64,000 nucleotides of DNA from Cyprinodon diabolis. Taxonomy: Eukaryota > Chordata > Actinopteri > Cyprinodontiformes > Cyprinodontidae. A model generated the notes under the pieces. That model saw nothing but the letters and a program-made list of their open reading frames with translations. It was not told the origin of the DNA and did no database searches. Position numbers and translations under genes: made by a program. The stretch lies in the NCBI GenBank assembly GCA_030533445.1, contig CM060068.1, positions 32,831,510 through 32,895,509 on the forward strand, written 5' to 3'. Shown in pieces: positions 23,229 to 34,560 of the stretch. Position 1 is the stretch's first letter; each line of letters starts with the position of its first letter.

Positions 23229-23417
23229 ATGTCTTATTGGGAGGCCCAGGACACGCTGGAGGGACTATGTCTCTGAGCTAGCCTGGTGTCGCCTCGGGGT
23301 CTCCCCAGAGCAGCTGGAGAAGGTGTGTGTGGATCGGGAAGTCTGGGCATCTCTGCTTAGACTGCTGCCTCCACGACCCAGTCCCGGATAAAGCGGAAGT
23401 AAATGGATGGATGGATA
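23226..23417 (+). mobile_element. Rex3/RTE-like LINE C-terminal and 3' tail with GATG repeats
   Basis: Near the 3' end one frame (to 23391) reads GRPRTRWRDYVSELAW, then CRLGVSPEQLEKVCVDREVW and LLPPRPSPG to a stop. This is the distinctive C-terminal tail of fish RTE/Rex3 elements (..GRPRTRWRDY..LAWE.LG...EEL......R..W..L..LLPPRP.PG). It is followed at 23402-23417 by GGATGGATGGAT, the tandem GATG tail known for Rex3. Only about 190 bp remain, a typical 5'-truncated insertion. Confidence 0.8.
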
Positions 23418-24267
23418 TTTAGCAAGACAGAAAAAAAATATGAATGCATTATAAGATAAAAATTTTTAACTACGATCTCTAGTTTGATACTGCAAATTAT
23501 TAAAACCTCTAACAATAAAGCTTTAGCAGTGAGCTGAATTTGAGTCTTATTGCACTCTCCCACTGTAAATATTTGTTTTTCATGAGTATAATTTTTCATA
23601 ATTTGATAAAGGTTCAAAATATTCCTAGAATTCTTTATACGTGTTAAATCTTCCTTGTTTTCAAAAGTCAATTTTTCTTAAACGAGTCGCCACAGTCTCC
23701 AGAGATGTTACCATAATGAGGAGAGATGGGAGGACCTCCATGTACCTAATGACTGATGGATAGCCCTTGAAAATGATGCCACATTTACATGATGAACGAC
23801 TCATGATGAACGGAGAAGTAATGAGCATGACATGCAAGGCCTTTCACTGCTAAAGGCAATGAGGGTAAGATTCATAACAACGTGTTGACAGCTATCATTT
23901 GCATCAAAAGGTTTCTCCTTTCGATTCATGTTGCTCAGCCTGGCCATCAGAATAATGAGAAATGATGATGCCAGTCAGTTTGGGTATCTACTCTGAACAC
24001 AGAACAGTGTTCTTATGAATGAATTCATGTGAGATGATGACATGTCAAAGATGAGGGAAACATAGAAGCTCATGTTTAAAATCTATTTACTTAATAGTAT
24101 GTACATAAAAAGCTGGATTGCCACAATAACTTTACTGTACAAACCCATCCTAATCAACCGAAATGCAATAATAAAATACACTATAAGAAAAAAAAAAGGT
24201 TTTGATTTGGAGCACTGATAACCTGCATGCTTATAAACAGCATGTGGTGTGTTATGTTTCCCTCTAG

Positions 24268-24414
24268 ACCGTGGCTACTGTGACTGTGGGATGTGTGAGT
24301 GTGACGAAGGCTGGTTTGGAGAAGCTTGCCAGTTTCAGGAGGAATGTAGCCTATCAAGCAAGAAGAGCCGGGAGCTGTGCAAAAACCAACAGGGGGTCGT
24401 CTGCTCCAACAGAG
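24268..24414 (+). CDS. itgbl1: itgbl1 exon with I-EGF 2
   Basis: Codes for (D)RGYCDCGMCECDEGWFGEAC and on through EECSLSSKKS, ELCKNQQG and VVCSNR. It has eight cysteines, the CDCGMCEC core and the GWFG motif of the module type with a long second half. Bounds are CCTCTAG before 24268 and donor GTACTG at 24415. The length is 147 bases, phase 1 at both ends. At the junction the shared codon becomes GAC (Asp) where the other modules of this gene have glycine. Confidence 0.95.
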
Positions 24415-24939
24415 GTACTGCAACCATACATCAGAACACAGATCTTAAAAAGCAAGGTTTAGATACAGTAGCTGCAAAAACTAGTGACTTGCAGAATTAA
24501 TCCTATGGAATGAGTTTGTTTTTTCACACTTTGTGATGACCAACCTGCAAACTTTAATGTAAGGATTTGGGATTTTGTGTGATAGCATGCAAATAGTGGC
24601 GCATAATTGGTGAAGTACAAAAGCACCAATACATACACTTTGATTCATGTTATTTTAAGCATTATTGCAGCAGTTTTGTCAAGGCCTCAAAGGTTTCTTG
24701 GTCAAATTTGTCCAACAAAAATATTAAGACCAGGAAACTCACCAGGCCATGGATACCAGTGGAAAATTTACAGTAAAAGCATGATTGGGTTACAAAATAT
24801 TATCTTTAGCTGTGTACATATCCAGGAGCATTATTCAATCCATCAAAAGATGGAAAAATACTGAACAGGGCTGTTTCCCCCCAAAACCTGAAACTGGTGG
24901 TGGAATGGAGATAGATGTATTTGGTCAGTCTGTAGACTG

Positions 24940-25200
24940 CTGGGTAGTGAGACAGTATGCTGAGCTTTATGGGGAGATCCAGTGGACTGCTTGAGCTGAT
25001 ACTAGAGCTTCACTCAGGGAACTGGAAGATGGAAGTCCAGTTGGATAACACAGGTTCAGAGAACCTGTCCATGATGAGCAAGCATGAAGCGACAGTGGAG
25101 AGGAAAAACTCCCCATTTAGAAGAAACCTCTGGCAGAACAAGGCTCAACATGGTCTTCTGCCAGACTGGTTGAAAGGAGGCATGGAATGCAGTAAGTCCG
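24940..25200 (-). mobile_element. Remnant of the TGAATTGA-tailed retroelement, reverse orientation
   Basis: The stretch CGACAGTGGAGAGGAAAAAC (25088 onward) with AGAAACCTCTGGCAGAACAAG (25122 onward) is the reverse complement of the block CTGGTTCTGCTGGAGGTTTC / GTTTTTCCTCTCCACTGTC seen in the copies at 34115-34560 and 57165-57430. The tail end is lost here. Confidence 0.55.
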
Positions 25201-25856
25201 GGAGGAATGAAACTCTGATGAAGTTTTTGCTACGATGGAGGAGAAGGGGCTGGAGGTGGGTTGAAACGGTGTCATCTGAATAAAGTCATACAGCGCAACC
25301 ACCGCCTGCGCACTCGGTAGCAGACGGGTTGCGGATCGGAGGCATTTTAAGATGAACTTTGGATGCCGATTGGCTTTCTTGGAGGCGTGGTTCAAAGATG
25401 ATTAGATGTGTCGAAGGTGTAGGCGAGCAATCAGTTTCTTCAGTTGAACTTCCGCCTAGGCTCCATAAAGTAGAGTATAAAACAATCTCAGATTTTTTTT
25501 CTTCCACTACTCTGTGTTAGTTTATCAGAGAGAAAAATAAAACATGTCACATGACATACCTTTGCAGAGCAATGTTGCAGAACAACTTTTTATAAGTCTC
25601 TTTCTCGCTTGCACTCTATATTAAAAAGCTAAAACACAAATACGTTTGAGAAGCTGTATCAAATTATTTAACGTTAGCAAACTTTACATCAGAAGACTGT
25701 TGTCATTATTGTCCATGTGTAGCGGGCAATCCTTAATGCCTGCCATCCAACCTACACACTGCTCACACTTGGTGTGTTCTTAGTGTAGATAGACTGATAC
25801 ATTGGCCAATCGTTATTATTTGGCATATTTTTGCACTTTGTTCTTGTTCGGCTAAT

Positions 25857-26205
25857 TAGGGCTGATACAATAGATTAGGATAGTCATTAATCTATTATTA
25901 AAATCATTCCCAAATAACAATTGATTAATAATAAGTTTAATTAACTAGTGATTGATTCATTTTTTAACTTATAAAGTATAGAGACTCAAACATGCCATTA
26001 GCTATGAGAGCAACACACTCAGCGCTGTAATTATTTCTTCAATGTGCTCTATCCGTAACTTCTCAAGTTGCACAGTTTTACCTTCAGCTGGTTTAAATTC
26101 TGAATAAAATCCTCTTTAAGGAACTTTTTTAATACCTACTACTTCTTAATCAATTAATATAAAAAAGGTAATTAATTAGCCAAATAATCGGTTGTTGCAG
26201 CCCTA
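25857..26205. mobile_element. hAT-type MITE, 349 bp
   Basis: The left end TAGGGCTGATACAA and the right end TTGTTGCAGCCCTA form an imperfect inverted pair of the widespread TAGGGCTGCAAC type. Flanking eight-base words CGGCTAAT (25849-25856) and CAGCTGAT (26206-26213) agree at six of eight positions, as expected for an aged 8-bp hAT target duplication. The interior is AT-rich with ATTAATC-like repeats and no coding frame. Confidence 0.65.
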
Positions 26206-26334
26206 CAGCTGATAGCACATGCATTGCTGATTCATGAGTGCATTCATCTACCATGGCTTCAGATTAAAGTGTATGCATTGCCTTTCCCTCCATTTGCTAT
26301 CCATTGTTACAATTATTTTGAGACTCGTCAAAGT

Positions 26335-26570
26335 TGGTGTCCTGGTGTCATTACCTCCACCAAGGAGATAATGTTTTCATTCCCTGGTTAATTTCTTTGT
26401 CTATTTTCAAAATAACAAACAATGTTATGGACGGATGTAGCCAAAATGTTTAGAGAATTGTGACCGACAACAAATTATTCCATTTCGCTGATGATCAGCA
26501 TCCGGATCACCATTCAGATCAAGGACGATTTTGAAAGATTCCGTAAATACAGATATTAACTTAAGATGGA
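26335..26570 (+). repeat. Dispersed repeat with CATTACCTCCACCAAGGAG start
   Basis: The motif CATTACCTCCACCAAGGAG and the following TATTTTCAAAATAAC, TTATGGACGGATG and GCATCCGGATCACC match the order of a repeat I recognise as common in animal genomes. There is no coding frame and no clear terminal structure here. Confidence 0.45.
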
Positions 26571-27819
26571 AGTCACAATATGTCGGTAAAAAATGCTAAT
26601 TGTTGGAGGTCTGCACTATCTGACTGCTTTTCTAGTTTTTATCATGTAAACAGAGAAAGCGAAAGCCAAAAAACGACAGCACGTGCAATTGATTGGCTGG
26701 GCTGATGTGAAAATAATCAGTATCGACATCGGCTTTAGAAATTTAGTATTGGGCAGTTTCTGGTTCTTAGCCATAAGCCATGATAATAACTTATTTAATA
26801 AGCCATATTTAATAACTGAACAACTGCAATTTCCTTTATTCCATAAAACACAACATATTTTTACGGAACCCTCAATCAGATTTCCTTTTTGCCACTGATC
26901 CAAGTCATTAAGGATGGGCATAGTTTAAATATCCACAAATTTATGGTGCAGTACAGTGTATGCCAGATTTCAATAGTATTTCATGGTAAATCAATTTGAT
27001 CAAACCCAGTTATATCTTTATTTATGTATGGTGGTGTATCATCTCACATGATCCTCTGCATCGTCAAACAAATTTTCATCAGGGTTAAAGATTAATACTA
27101 GATTGTTCGTAAATCCACTTGTGTTAATTAATGGTTCTAAAATCTTGTTGCGAAGATATTTTTCTTGCTGTGTAAACCTAATGTTTAAGCATCCAAGTAA
27201 GTAATATCTTTGAAAAAATCCTGAAGAATGCAACATTTTATTAATTTAGCCTCTAAAATCATGTCTATTAATATTTTATTCATAATGTCCATCTGTATTG
27301 TCCATGTCTCAATGTCATGGATAATGTTGGGTCAATCATTGGTCTCAGCACTTAGGCAGTTGCCCATCTGGGCTCAGCCTCTCCATGTGTTTGCAGTGTT
27401 TCCAGCTAAATGAGGGATAAACAACTCTCCATGGCTCTGTCCGTATCCATGTGGTATGTGTACAAGAGTGCATCAAAGCATGTTTCATACAAAATGTGGC
27501 CTATTCGATATGTAGAAATGCTAATTTATTCACACCATGTGCCTTTTTAGCCTTCTGCTTTTGTAACAACTAATCCAAAAAGCTCCAGCACACACGCAAA
27601 AACACATCACCACTTTTGGTTGTAAAGCAGTGGCTTAAACCTGTTGGTACCTGGTGCAAAAATACTTCTTTGAGTACACAACTGTTAACCAGCTGAATTC
27701 TTTAACCACTTTGTGTTCTGCATCAAATTGTTTTCCTCAGATTTGACTATTTGGAAGCAAGTAAACCTGGAATCTTGACAATTAACAATAAATCTGTGTA
27801 AGAATTTATTTTTTTACAG

Positions 27820-27942
27820 GGACCTGTCACTGTGGAAGCTGCATGTGTGACAATAGCAACGAGAAGGGTTTAGTGACCGGACGCTTCTGTGAATGTGACG
27901 ACAGTGAATGCCTGGATGAGGACACGGGAGAGGTTTGTGGAG
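27820..27942 (+). CDS. itgbl1: itgbl1 exon with I-EGF 3
   Basis: Codes for (G)[16 protein letters not shown], then [17 protein letters not shown] and EVCG. Eight cysteines in the order of an I-EGF module; the CECDD..EC segment marks the module type that alternates with the GW.G type. Acceptor TTTTTTTACAG, donor GTAGAT at 27943. The length is 123 bases, phase 1 at both ends. It is too short for a full entry in an open-frame search, so it was found from the splice sites and the cysteine pattern. Confidence 0.95.
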
Positions 27943-29546
27943 GTAGATTATGCTCACAGTTGCTCTTTTTTACCTCCAACTCTTTCTAGTAAGACTCCAG
28001 TAAAGAGTTGAGAAATAAAGGATGTTTAACATTTGAAGATAAGACATGACAGGCTACAGATTGTGCAGAGAGTTGCAGTAATTGTACTACAGTAATTCTG
28101 CATTTTTATTTATTTGGTGGATAACATTTGTTCCTGTACCTCTGCACCACCGGTAACAAGATAATGTATAACCTGACAACTAATTTGAGATGAACAGTTA
28201 GCTTTTGGATTTCTAGAATTAATGTGTCAGGTGTGAAATTATAATAGGCTCCACGTTTATATGCATCTATTATGAGTAATAGAACAAACGGAGCACAATG
28301 CATTTCCTTGCAATGGTACAGCTGAACTTTGTCATATTTTGTCACATTGGAATCTACAGTGTATTTCACTGGAAATTAATATGACAGACTATTACAACTT
28401 AACGAGCTCATTGCACTTAAGTAGACAGATATTATGCTACCTTCAAGTTTGATAGGATGAATATCTAATTAGGGTCATATTGTTGTTTTTACGAAAGCTT
28501 TCTATCATGTTGGTTTGTAGTTTGTTTTTTTGACCATCATGCAGAATCACACAGAGAACCAGTGAGTTTTAAAGTTTTATTTACAAAAGCAAAAAAAATC
28601 TGGAGGCGTAGAGCTGCAGGAAGTCATCTCGTTAATCTGAGGGGATAATGCTGACTGATCAGGAAGTAGTTGGTCGATGACAACTGATGGCTGATTGGTT
28701 TCCTTACTTAAGGGATGAAGGGGAGGTAGCATGGATCTGTGGGGGTTTGATTCAGCAGGCTTTGCAGACAATACCCCAGAGGTCCAGGAAAATGTTAGTG
28801 AGATCCGAGAACATTACTTGCAAGAGATGTTGTGTTGGAGAGCAGGCAGGCAAGAGATGCATACCGGGAACTGCGGCACACAGGTAAGACCTTTTCCATG
28901 AAGGTCGGAGATGATCTTCATGGAAGAGTTCACTGGTGGAACAATAAAAAAGTCCACATTAAGAGAGGTTCACAAGAAGATACATTTTGAGAAAGATAGT
29001 CCCGGTTTAAGTCTTAGCCTGGAATACCATCATTGGTAATCATCCAACCAAGACAGATGATCCTTCACCTCCTTATAAACATGCTAGTCATCTTTATTGA
29101 GAATTTTTCTTACGTGTGCAGCAACACGGCTTGGCCCATCTACCAGCAAAGATCCTGTCTGTGACAAGAACAACACCAGAAAAACAGACAAACCCCAGAG
29201 ACCCTTACACTTTATCCTTGCCTTTCTTTCAAAGAGGCCAGATTCTAATCATTTAAAGATTGTGATTTGCCTAGATTGTCCTATATTGTACTGCAATTAT
29301 TTTATGATTAACATGAAGGTAATTGTTGTTAACAGATTTTCTGCAGATGCAAATGCAAGCCATATTTCTAAACATTTTTTTTTTAAACAGAGTGATTTTT
29401 ATCCTCTTAATAGTAATTGCAATACTTAGGGTTTCACAGCTGAAAAAATATAATCAGGAGTGATATAGCTGAAGATTGTTTAAATGTTGAAATGTGTGTG
29501 TCAGTCTTCTACGTGACAGCTTATGAGTTCTTCCATGTCCTCCCAG
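27943..29546 (+). other. itgbl1 intron of 1.6 kb
   Basis: GT-AG intron (donor GTAGAT, acceptor GTCCTCCCAG). Its centre (28545-28930) holds a repeat block listed separately; the flanks are AT-rich and otherwise featureless. Confidence 0.8.
28545..28930 (-). repeat. Unclassified dispersed-type repeat block
   Basis: Begins AGAATCACACAGAGAACCAGTG with AAAGTTTTATTTAC, an AATAAA-type signal on the minus strand, and continues with moderately GC-rich non-coding text. The layout matches the blocks at 7270-8040 and 20650-21190. Small frames inside it have no family signature. Confidence 0.35.
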
Positions 29547-29687
29547 GCCATGGCCAGTGTTACTGTGGTAACTGTTACTGTGCTGCTGGTTGGCATGGAG
29601 ACAAATGTGAGTTCCAGTGTGACATCAGTCCTTGGGAAAGCAAGCGGAAATGCACCTCTCCTGACGGCAAAATCTGCAGCAACAGAG
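29547..29687 (+). CDS. itgbl1: itgbl1 exon with I-EGF 4
   Basis: Codes for (G)[20 protein letters not shown], then [15 protein letters not shown] and [11 protein letters not shown]. Eight cysteines; the [12 protein letters not shown] stretch and PWESKR are close to the human ITGBL1 fourth repeat as I recall it, making this one of the most diagnostic exons. Acceptor CTCCCAG, donor GTATGT at 29688. The length is 141 bases, phase 1 at both ends. Confidence 0.96.
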
Positions 29688-31307
29688 GTATGTTTTACCT
29701 CTTCACTGTTGGTATATGATTCCGAAGCTTAGCAAAAAATTATTTTATTAGCTGGAAAAATACATAACTAGTCTGGAAGATCATACATTATTTAAATTAA
29801 ATATATCTTTATATGATGACAACATTTTCATACATCAAGAAGTGTAAATTCCTTTAACTTTTGCCACCAGAATCTTAACATGCAAAGCTAATGGTTTACC
29901 AAAATCATAAAAAAATTGAATACTGAGTGATGGATATGCTTCAGAGCTATCAGAATAAACTGCATCACAGTACTGACCATTGTATTTGTTTTACTTAGTA
30001 AAAAGAAACAGAAAAGAAAAGAAATATACATTCAGCATAGCCACACTTTAATTTCTTGTCTCTTGTAATCATCTGAGGGATAAAAGTCACTTGGACTACT
30101 GTATGCCCATTTTTCTCCAGGTTATAAATAAATTATTTGTAAAAATCATAACATGACATGAAGCAGTCTCTTGTAATGAATTAAACAACTACAGGTTAAT
30201 GTAAACAGTTTAAAAAGTAGGGTCTGCGGCCTGTGTTTAATGTTTCCTGGCTGTTTCTGTTGGCATATGTAACAAGAAAATACTGGGTCATGGCTTTTCT
30301 TTTAGTTTGACTAACTCCAACTGTTAAAGCAGTCAGAAAAAATACAGAACTAAAGAGAACCAAGGTGCCAGACTCCCTTAAAAAGAATCATGTTCTGTGA
30401 ATCATCAGAGCATTGCGAGCAGGCAATCAGAGGACCATCTCTTTTATGTTAACTGAAGTGTCCCTGTGGGATTTCCATGAATTTCTCTAGAATTAATTAC
30501 AGTGGTCTGACTGAGGGCTTGCTAAATGGTTGGATGAAATGAGTCTACATGGGGATCCCATCACAGAGCTGCCTTTTTTAAGTGCAGAGGAGTCAGAGAA
30601 AAAAAGAGCAATGAAATGTACTAAAATTACCTTATCTGTGGTGTAGATGTTTGTTTTCCCAGTAAAATGGCTTTGGGAAATTCAGATCATACATATTCAG
30701 AAATAACTGTATTGCAAAAAGTTTTACAAGTTAAGTTGTATGTCTAAATGAACATTTGAATTATGTAGAAAATATTTATTCACTGTGAAAGTTAAATAGA
30801 ACAATGCAAAACAGTTCTAAATCGTTAAGCATCCTAAATTATTTAAATTAGAACAACATTTAACAAATGCACCAGTTTTATGTTCAGAATGTTAATTTTT
30901 CCATTGTACATCAATCCATGTTTTGAACATCTTTTTGGCCTTATATAAGGATCATCTAACTTTGTTTCACAAAGGATAGATTATAAATTACACACTAGAG
31001 TCAAAATATTACATTTACTCACAACCAAAGGTTTGTAGAAGTAACTGAGAGAAAGAAAGAAATTTCTTCAGTAAAAGTGTTTGTTTGGGTGACCGTTCCT
31101 TAACGGTATAAAATCTTTTATTTCCGGGTGGATCATCTAAATAAGTGGTCCTCCTAAACATATCACAGATACATCCCTTAAAACCATTCTTGTGATATGT
31201 TTATGTAAACGCTGTCCTACATGCTCATCCCGTCAGCGACCTTTTTCTGCGCATGCACTCTTTCAAGCGTATATCTGTGGTGAGCTACGGTTTCAGACAG
31301 TCATTGA

Positions 31308-31598
31308 AGCGCACCTTTCTCACCGTGGTTCTTTAAAAAGGGTCGTAAGAGAAAAAGTGTCTATGAAGAATATGAGAAGAAGAGAAAAGCCTCAGAAGAT
31401 GCAGATGTATCCCGGAATGCTTTGCCCGGAGAACTCTCCTTGCAAAGCTTTATGGGATTTTCTGTTACACTCGCCATAGGCTGTCACTACCTGACAGTGG
31501 TGACTTATAAAAAAAAATGGCGCAGGCACCATGCAGTGGAGGAGGAGTTACGTGACCAACAGGGAGCAAAAAGCAGTGATCATCTGTCCGGACGGTAA
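31308..31598 (+). other. Unassigned open frame with a possible membrane helix, ending at a splice-donor-like site
   Basis: After a TGA at 31305-31307 a frame without an early ATG runs to TAA at 31596-31598. It reads a basic start with GRKRKSVYEEYEKKRKAS, then LSLQSFMGFSVTLAIGCHYL, a hydrophobic stretch long enough to span a membrane, then TYKKKWRRHHAVEEELRDQQ and a short tail. Base composition is more balanced than the flanks. The stop overlaps a perfect donor word, G|GTAAGT at 31595-31600, so the piece could be an exon rather than an end. I do not recognise the family. It could be a retrocopy fragment, a nested gene exon, a transposon frame or chance. Confidence 0.3.
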
Positions 31599-33959
31599 GT
31601 TAACTTAGTTCAGTATAAAGTCCACTATATAGTCCCCTCTCTATATACTGATTGAGGAATTTAGGGGTAAGGGCGGATGTTTTTTAAAGTGGAGAGGTCT
31701 TTTAAAAAGACGAAAATCCTCCACAATACCTTTCAAGTCACACAGTCAACATATGTTGGATGTTCATGGGGACTAAGCCTAATGCTAGAGTGACCGGCCA
31801 TTAAGGTCATGTTACCTACACTTTAAGACCAGGCCTCTTCGAGCCAATCTGCAAACAAGTCTGTTTTAAAAGCAAATAAGGGATGTGTCTGTTTAAACAG
31901 GCTTTGATGTTCTCATGAATACTCCTTTTTGAATGAAATGTTTTATCTTCTGTTATTTTCTTGAGTTTTGTTAATTGATTCTACTGTTTACACACTTTAG
32001 TCAGCATATATGTTTTAAAACACAATGTAAATCAAGAGATAAAGCAAATTATTTGATATTCAGAAAAGTGTAAATATTATTGCTAAAAACATGTTACCAA
32101 CAACAATTGTCATAAAAAATCTATTTGGTTTTCTGCATGATGTGCATATGTTTAGGTGGCTTTTTTTCCCCAAACTGATGCATATGATTTTAATTGTGTG
32201 TGCTAATTGAATAAGGATAGAGAGATTATATTTGCTCTGTAACCCAATTTAAAGCTTACATGTTCATCTGCTAGAGCTTTTAAAATCAAGCAGATGTCAA
32301 AGTCTGGCTTGTGGTCATTTTGTGGGCAGAGGGCAAAAACTTCATACTATGGGCTCGAACAAGAAAATAAAAAAAATTAATTACAATAGAGCCGAAAATG
32401 AACAAAAAAGAAATTGCAACTCTATTTCAAGACTTTGCAAAACAATAGCAGGATTAGCTCACCCTATGCAAAATGAAATAGCATAATTAAATAAAAAACA
32501 TGGAAACAGGTGCAAAATAAATATTTCACAGAACAGAGGCCTATACCATTAAGCAAAGTCACGTAGTGGGATTAATTCCAGGTTATCCAGTTTAACCAAT
32601 CCAAGACAATAAGGATCAGCGGTACCTCTAACTCAATCCAGCTTTTACTTATCGTGAATTTGTTAACGTATAAAGTGGGAGGATTTATGGAGATAGAGAT
32701 GGAGATGGACATCTGAGAGAATACTTCCTTAAATCAATTTGGTGGAATTGGCTTGGATGAAGACAATAATTTAGCTTAATTCTGAAAGTTCAAGTGAATG
32801 AAAACAGTCTTAACCCAGGTGAGATTTCTATAGTTACCTCAGATGCTGCCTCACCCTCCGGAGATGCCAATGATCATATTTTTACATAGAATCATTTTTT
32901 TTTTAAATAAAGAATCCCATACAGTAAAATCAGGTTCAACAGAGCTATGGTTCTGGTTGAGTTTGGCAGTTGTATTAAAAATAAATCTTTGATTATTTTT
33001 ATTTTCCTCTATTAATGAGAAGAAATATGCTACTCTTGCTTTATGAAGGGTCAGTTTATACTGCAGTTAAGTGTTTTTCCACATTAGGTAAGATTCCCAT
33101 AGGTATGTAGAGCTCTCAATTTTAATTTTCTCCTCAATTTCTTAACATTTTGCTTTAGTGTCCAGGGAGCAAGAATTCTATTGTTAAAGTTTTTTGTTTT
33201 TTTTTCAAAATGCGATGTTGTCTAAGGGCAGTATGCAGAGAACTAGGAACCTCATCAACAAAATAATGGACCTATGAAGGGGAATAAACTAATGCTTGCC
33301 CTCTGCAGCACTGCAAAGCGACACAGAAAACCTAATTATCTGATAGTCATCTGCTAAAGTGAAATTTTCTTTTAGGGGAGTAGTTTATTTTGAAGGTTAT
33401 TAAGAATTGGTGAGAGAGGACGAGTTGTGATGAAATACTCTACTGTCATTCCTTCACATTCATTCATCATCCATGCATCATCCTATCTTATATCATGACT
33501 TCATGTTTGTAAAGGTGGAGACCTCACTGGCTCCAGCTATATCAAGGTAATTCACAGGGTTAAATGGCAATGCTCCCATTCCATTCCCAAAAGTTTATGC
33601 TTACATAACGAGGATGATTACTTTTTTTCCCAACAGAAGAACTGTCCTAATTTCATAAACTGTTTGGAAAACATTAATCTTGACACTTAACAGGCAGGTA
33701 ATCTTTGGGCTTAACAAGCACATATATGCATAATAAAAATAATCCTAACACTCGTTAAGAATGAATACAGCTTTGTTGTGCCAGACAGTCAGGGTTAGAG
33801 CTGAAGTTGTCTAGCTAACCCAGTAGTGGTACAGGCCTCAGGACCATGCAACTATAGTTGTAAAAATAAATAACTAAATAAATGAATAATATGAACAACA
33901 ACAATGAAAATAATAATAGCACATAAATGTGCAGGTACTTTGAACAATGGTTGCGCATA

Positions 33960-34050
33960 GAATCCATCCATACATTTTCTGTCACACTTATCCCAAGCGG
34001 GGTCGTGAGGGGTGCTGGTGCTTATCTCTAGCTGTCTACGGGCAAGAAGC
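33960..34050 (-). mobile_element. LINE 3'-end fragment
   Basis: The plus strand reads ATCCATCCATACATTTTCTG, then GGGGTCGTGAGGGGTGCTGG and ATCTCTAGCTGTCTACGGGC, a phrase I recognise as the reverse complement of a widespread fish LINE 3' end whose tail carries ATGGATGG. About 90 bp remain. Confidence 0.5.
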
Positions 34051-34114
34051 GCATAGAATATGTAGGTAAATGAAAAACTGAAACAAAACAGTCATTCTTA
34101 TCATAAGAAACTCC

Positions 34115-34560
34115 ATACTGTCACCCTGCTTTTGGAGATCGGCCTGTTTTCCAGTGTGGTCCTGTGACTGGGTGGATGTGCTCTCTTCGTCCTCTGGCAT
34201 GGGAGCTGGCTCGGAGCTCGTCTGCCTGGCTGTGTGTTTCCTGGACGGGGCCGCTTTTGTGTCTCTGCTTCCGTCTCCTTGAACCCCAGTCGGCCTCGGC
34301 AGATGGCCGCTCACACTGAGCCTGGTTCTGCTGGAGGTTTCTTCCTGTTAAAAGGGAGTTTTTCCTCTCCACTGTCGCTACAAGCATGCTTAGTGTGAGG
34401 GATTGTATTTGAGTCAATGAGTCGATGCAATCAACTGGTTTTCCTTAGATAGAAAACTTTGTATCAATTTGACTGTACTATCTGATTGAACTGTAAAGTG
34501 CCTTGAGATGACATGTTTTGTGAATTTGGCGATACATAAATAAACTGAATTGAATTGAAA
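34115..34560 (+). mobile_element. Retroelement 3' end with TGAATTGAATTGA tail
   Basis: It includes ATGGCCGCTCACACTGAGCC, CTGGAGGTTTCTTCCTGTTA, TTTTTCCTCTCCACTGTCGC, AGTGCCTTGAGATGACATG and ATAAATAAACTGAATTGAAT. The same order is found with few changes at 57165-57430 and in reverse at 24940-25200 and 58410-58800. AATAAA-like text followed by a short tandem TGAAT repeat is typical of a retroposed 3' end. The minus-strand frames crossing it are shadows. Confidence 0.7.

Larger units (their letters stand above)
1208..24267 (+). other. itgbl1 intron of 23.06 kb
   Basis: A GT-AG intron, by far the largest in the window, carrying most of the insertions listed separately. Stretches where I see no gene or classifiable repeat: 1208-2029, 3130-4057, 6530-7270 (except a TA run), 8040-9018, 10640-15069 (AT-rich; the frames near 12650-13450 look like chance), 17050-20649 and 22650-23060. 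23700-24267 is AT-rich sequence before the next acceptor (CCTCTAG at 24261-24267). Confidence 0.8.
24415..27819 (+). other. itgbl1 intron of 3.4 kb
   Basis: GT-AG intron (donor GTACTG; acceptor TTTTTACAG). It holds the retroelement tail remnant near 24940-25200, the small hAT-type MITE at 25857-26205 and a dispersed-type repeat at 26335-26570. From 25260-25850 and 26600-27810 I see AT-rich sequence with no supported feature. Confidence 0.8.

Noticed and set aside
31192..31479. The 95-codon ATG-started frame overlapping the unassigned open frame
   Set aside because: It is in another phase with a less protein-like composition; the phase at 31308-31598 gives the ordered basic / hydrophobic / acidic layout.
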